DNA of 64,000 bases, from assembly GCA_037389465.1 (NCBI GenBank), contig JAZARR010000250.1:248001-312000 (forward strand), read 5' to 3'. This document shows, one piece after another, positions 62,776-64,000 of this stretch (the stretch's first letter is position 1; the number at the start of each line of letters is the position of its first letter). A program made the position numbers and the translations under genes. This DNA is from Baylisascaris procyonis (taxonomy: Eukaryota > Nematoda > Chromadorea > Rhabditida > Ascarididae). A model generated the notes under the pieces. That model made no database searches and had not been told where the DNA came from. It saw only the letters and a program-made list of their open reading frames with translations.

Positions 62776-64000
62776 GTAAGATTTTATTTGAGAGAATTTT
62801 GCACTGTTCTTTCATCATGCTACAAATGATAGTTGGTAGTGCTGATTTATGCGCTGTAAGCCGTGAAGGTTCTGGTTGCGTTGCTTTGGTAAAGAAGGTC
62901 TTCAGCATCCTTTTCTGGTGAGATGGCACATGCAGACTTGATTACTGCTCGCTTAGCTATATTGTGCAGTTACTTGCCAACTTATACCTCGAAATTTTAT
63001 GCTCAGCCATTTCATTTTTGATGGTATCAAGATGTAGCGTTGATGGTATCATGTCACCTGTGCACGCAGGACGACCTCAAAAGTTGACGGTGCTACCCAT
63101 AGAAAACTTGAGAGATCTTAACTATTATATTTTCTCTAGTTGAAAGTTTGAGACCTTAAATTTTCCGCGATCCTTGGGGAAAGTTCGTTTCAAAAAGGTT
63201 TTCGCTGAAAAAGAGGTGTCTTCTACAAATTCCTTCACAGGTTTCGAGGCTATTATTCGAACCTGGGTTGCATGCGTTTTTGTATATGCATTCATAGGTG
63301 CATTATGGCGAGGTCTTGTCTATGTATGTCTGTTTTATTTGTCTGACGTTTTCAATTTGTTGGCCACTAAAGCTGGAGTTGCAACATTTGCTGATTGTAC
63401 TACATACCACGAGGTGACAACCAGTATCATTTTCCAGTTTGTTACATAAATTTCTGATCGATTTATAGACGGTTTTGCGTGCATAAATATATCTGAGGCT
63501 TGCATATATCTGAGATAAACTGAGTTGCAATTTATAGTCGATCGGGTCGAAAGAACGATTCGCTGAGGAAGAACTACCAGCGTTCTGGTCATTTAAGTTA
63601 TGAGTGCGTTATTGTGCATTTTCATTATTTATTAGCAGTTCGTGAAATTTGCATTACAAAAAATGTTTCTGACGCGCTTTTCTAATTCCTTTGACGATAT
63701 CGGTTCCGATATGCTAAACAACTTTTCAAAAATGTTATCCTATCGACCGCAAAACGTATGCAAGTTTTTAAATTGAGCTGTCACATTCTTAGCCACCAGA
63801 CAGTACTTGGCAAAGACCTCAATCACTGACACGTATTTGGCTGAGACCTTCCATCCGGCTTGCCTCGCCATTCGCCTATTTGTAAAACGAGTAATATTAG
63901 GAACTTGAACCGCCAAACTGGCCGGCCGCGATCAGGTGTCTGGAGAATGTAATTTGGCTTTGGAGTTCTGAAAAAGCAGGGCACTTTGGAATTTTCCTAC
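62776..64000. other. intron or downstream DNA of the TMEM272-like gene
   Basis: One exon-like block, 63241-63297, has a good acceptor (CCTTCACAG), phase 1 on both sides and a hydrophobic translation, but its sequence does not match the expected part of TMEM272. A second open block follows TTCTTAG near 63791 and contains an imperfect direct repeat (GACAGTACTTGGCAAAGACC and GACACGTATTTGGCTGAGACC). Neither is assigned with confidence. Confidence 0.35.

Noticed and set aside
63241..63297. Possible fourth exon of the TMEM272-like gene
   Set aside because: Phase and acceptor fit, but the translation lacks the tryptophan-valine and cysteine-containing stretch expected next in the family; left as a candidate only.

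Overview
The window looks like nuclear DNA of a nematode. Coding sequence is cut into many short exons (about 50 to 300 bases) separated by introns of a few hundred to about 2,000 bases. Acceptors are mostly TTTCAG-like and donors GTAAGT-like. Splice acceptors without a matching upstream exon lie within a few bases of several start codons, as expected for spliced-leader trans-splicing. A first exon of the nematode-typical transthyretin-like secreted family is present. There are long poly-G tracts and AT-rich non-coding DNA. I cannot name the species; the long introns fit a parasitic lineage better than Caenorhabditis, but that is only an inference.

Layout. About 1-4560: no supported gene. 4581-12142 (+): an unrecognised secreted protein of about 365 residues, built from a run of symmetric phase-1 exons, four of which encode alanine-rich helical modules. 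12792-14170 (-): a tentative three-exon gene of unknown function. 17333-17513 (-): first exon of a transthyretin-like secreted protein whose remaining exons I could not find. About 17.5-22 kb: nothing supported.

22086-35720 (+) and 38515-50609 (+): two complete tandem copies of an OS-9-type endoplasmic-reticulum lectin gene. Each has 16 exons with the same intron phases and encodes 808 and 802 residues. Both keep every residue known to bind glycan in the MRH domain of human OS-9, and both keep the OS-9 C-terminal region. OS-9 selects misfolded glycoproteins carrying trimmed mannose glycans for ER-associated degradation through the HRD1-SEL1L ubiquitin ligase. Between the MRH domain and the C-terminal region both copies share a long central segment that I do not recognise in human OS-9.

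50.6-60.9 kb: largely empty, with a 21-base minisatellite that may be coding, a near-perfect hairpin, poly-G tracts and an AT microsatellite. 60983 to beyond the right part of the window (+): a TMEM272-like membrane protein with two PPxY motifs; its 3' end was not identified.

The strongest points for follow-up are the ancient OS-9 tandem duplication with its shared central segment, and the modular helical-repeat secreted gene. Exon coordinates were read by eye. For each complete multi-exon gene the summed exon length is divisible by three and the intron phases chain without a break.
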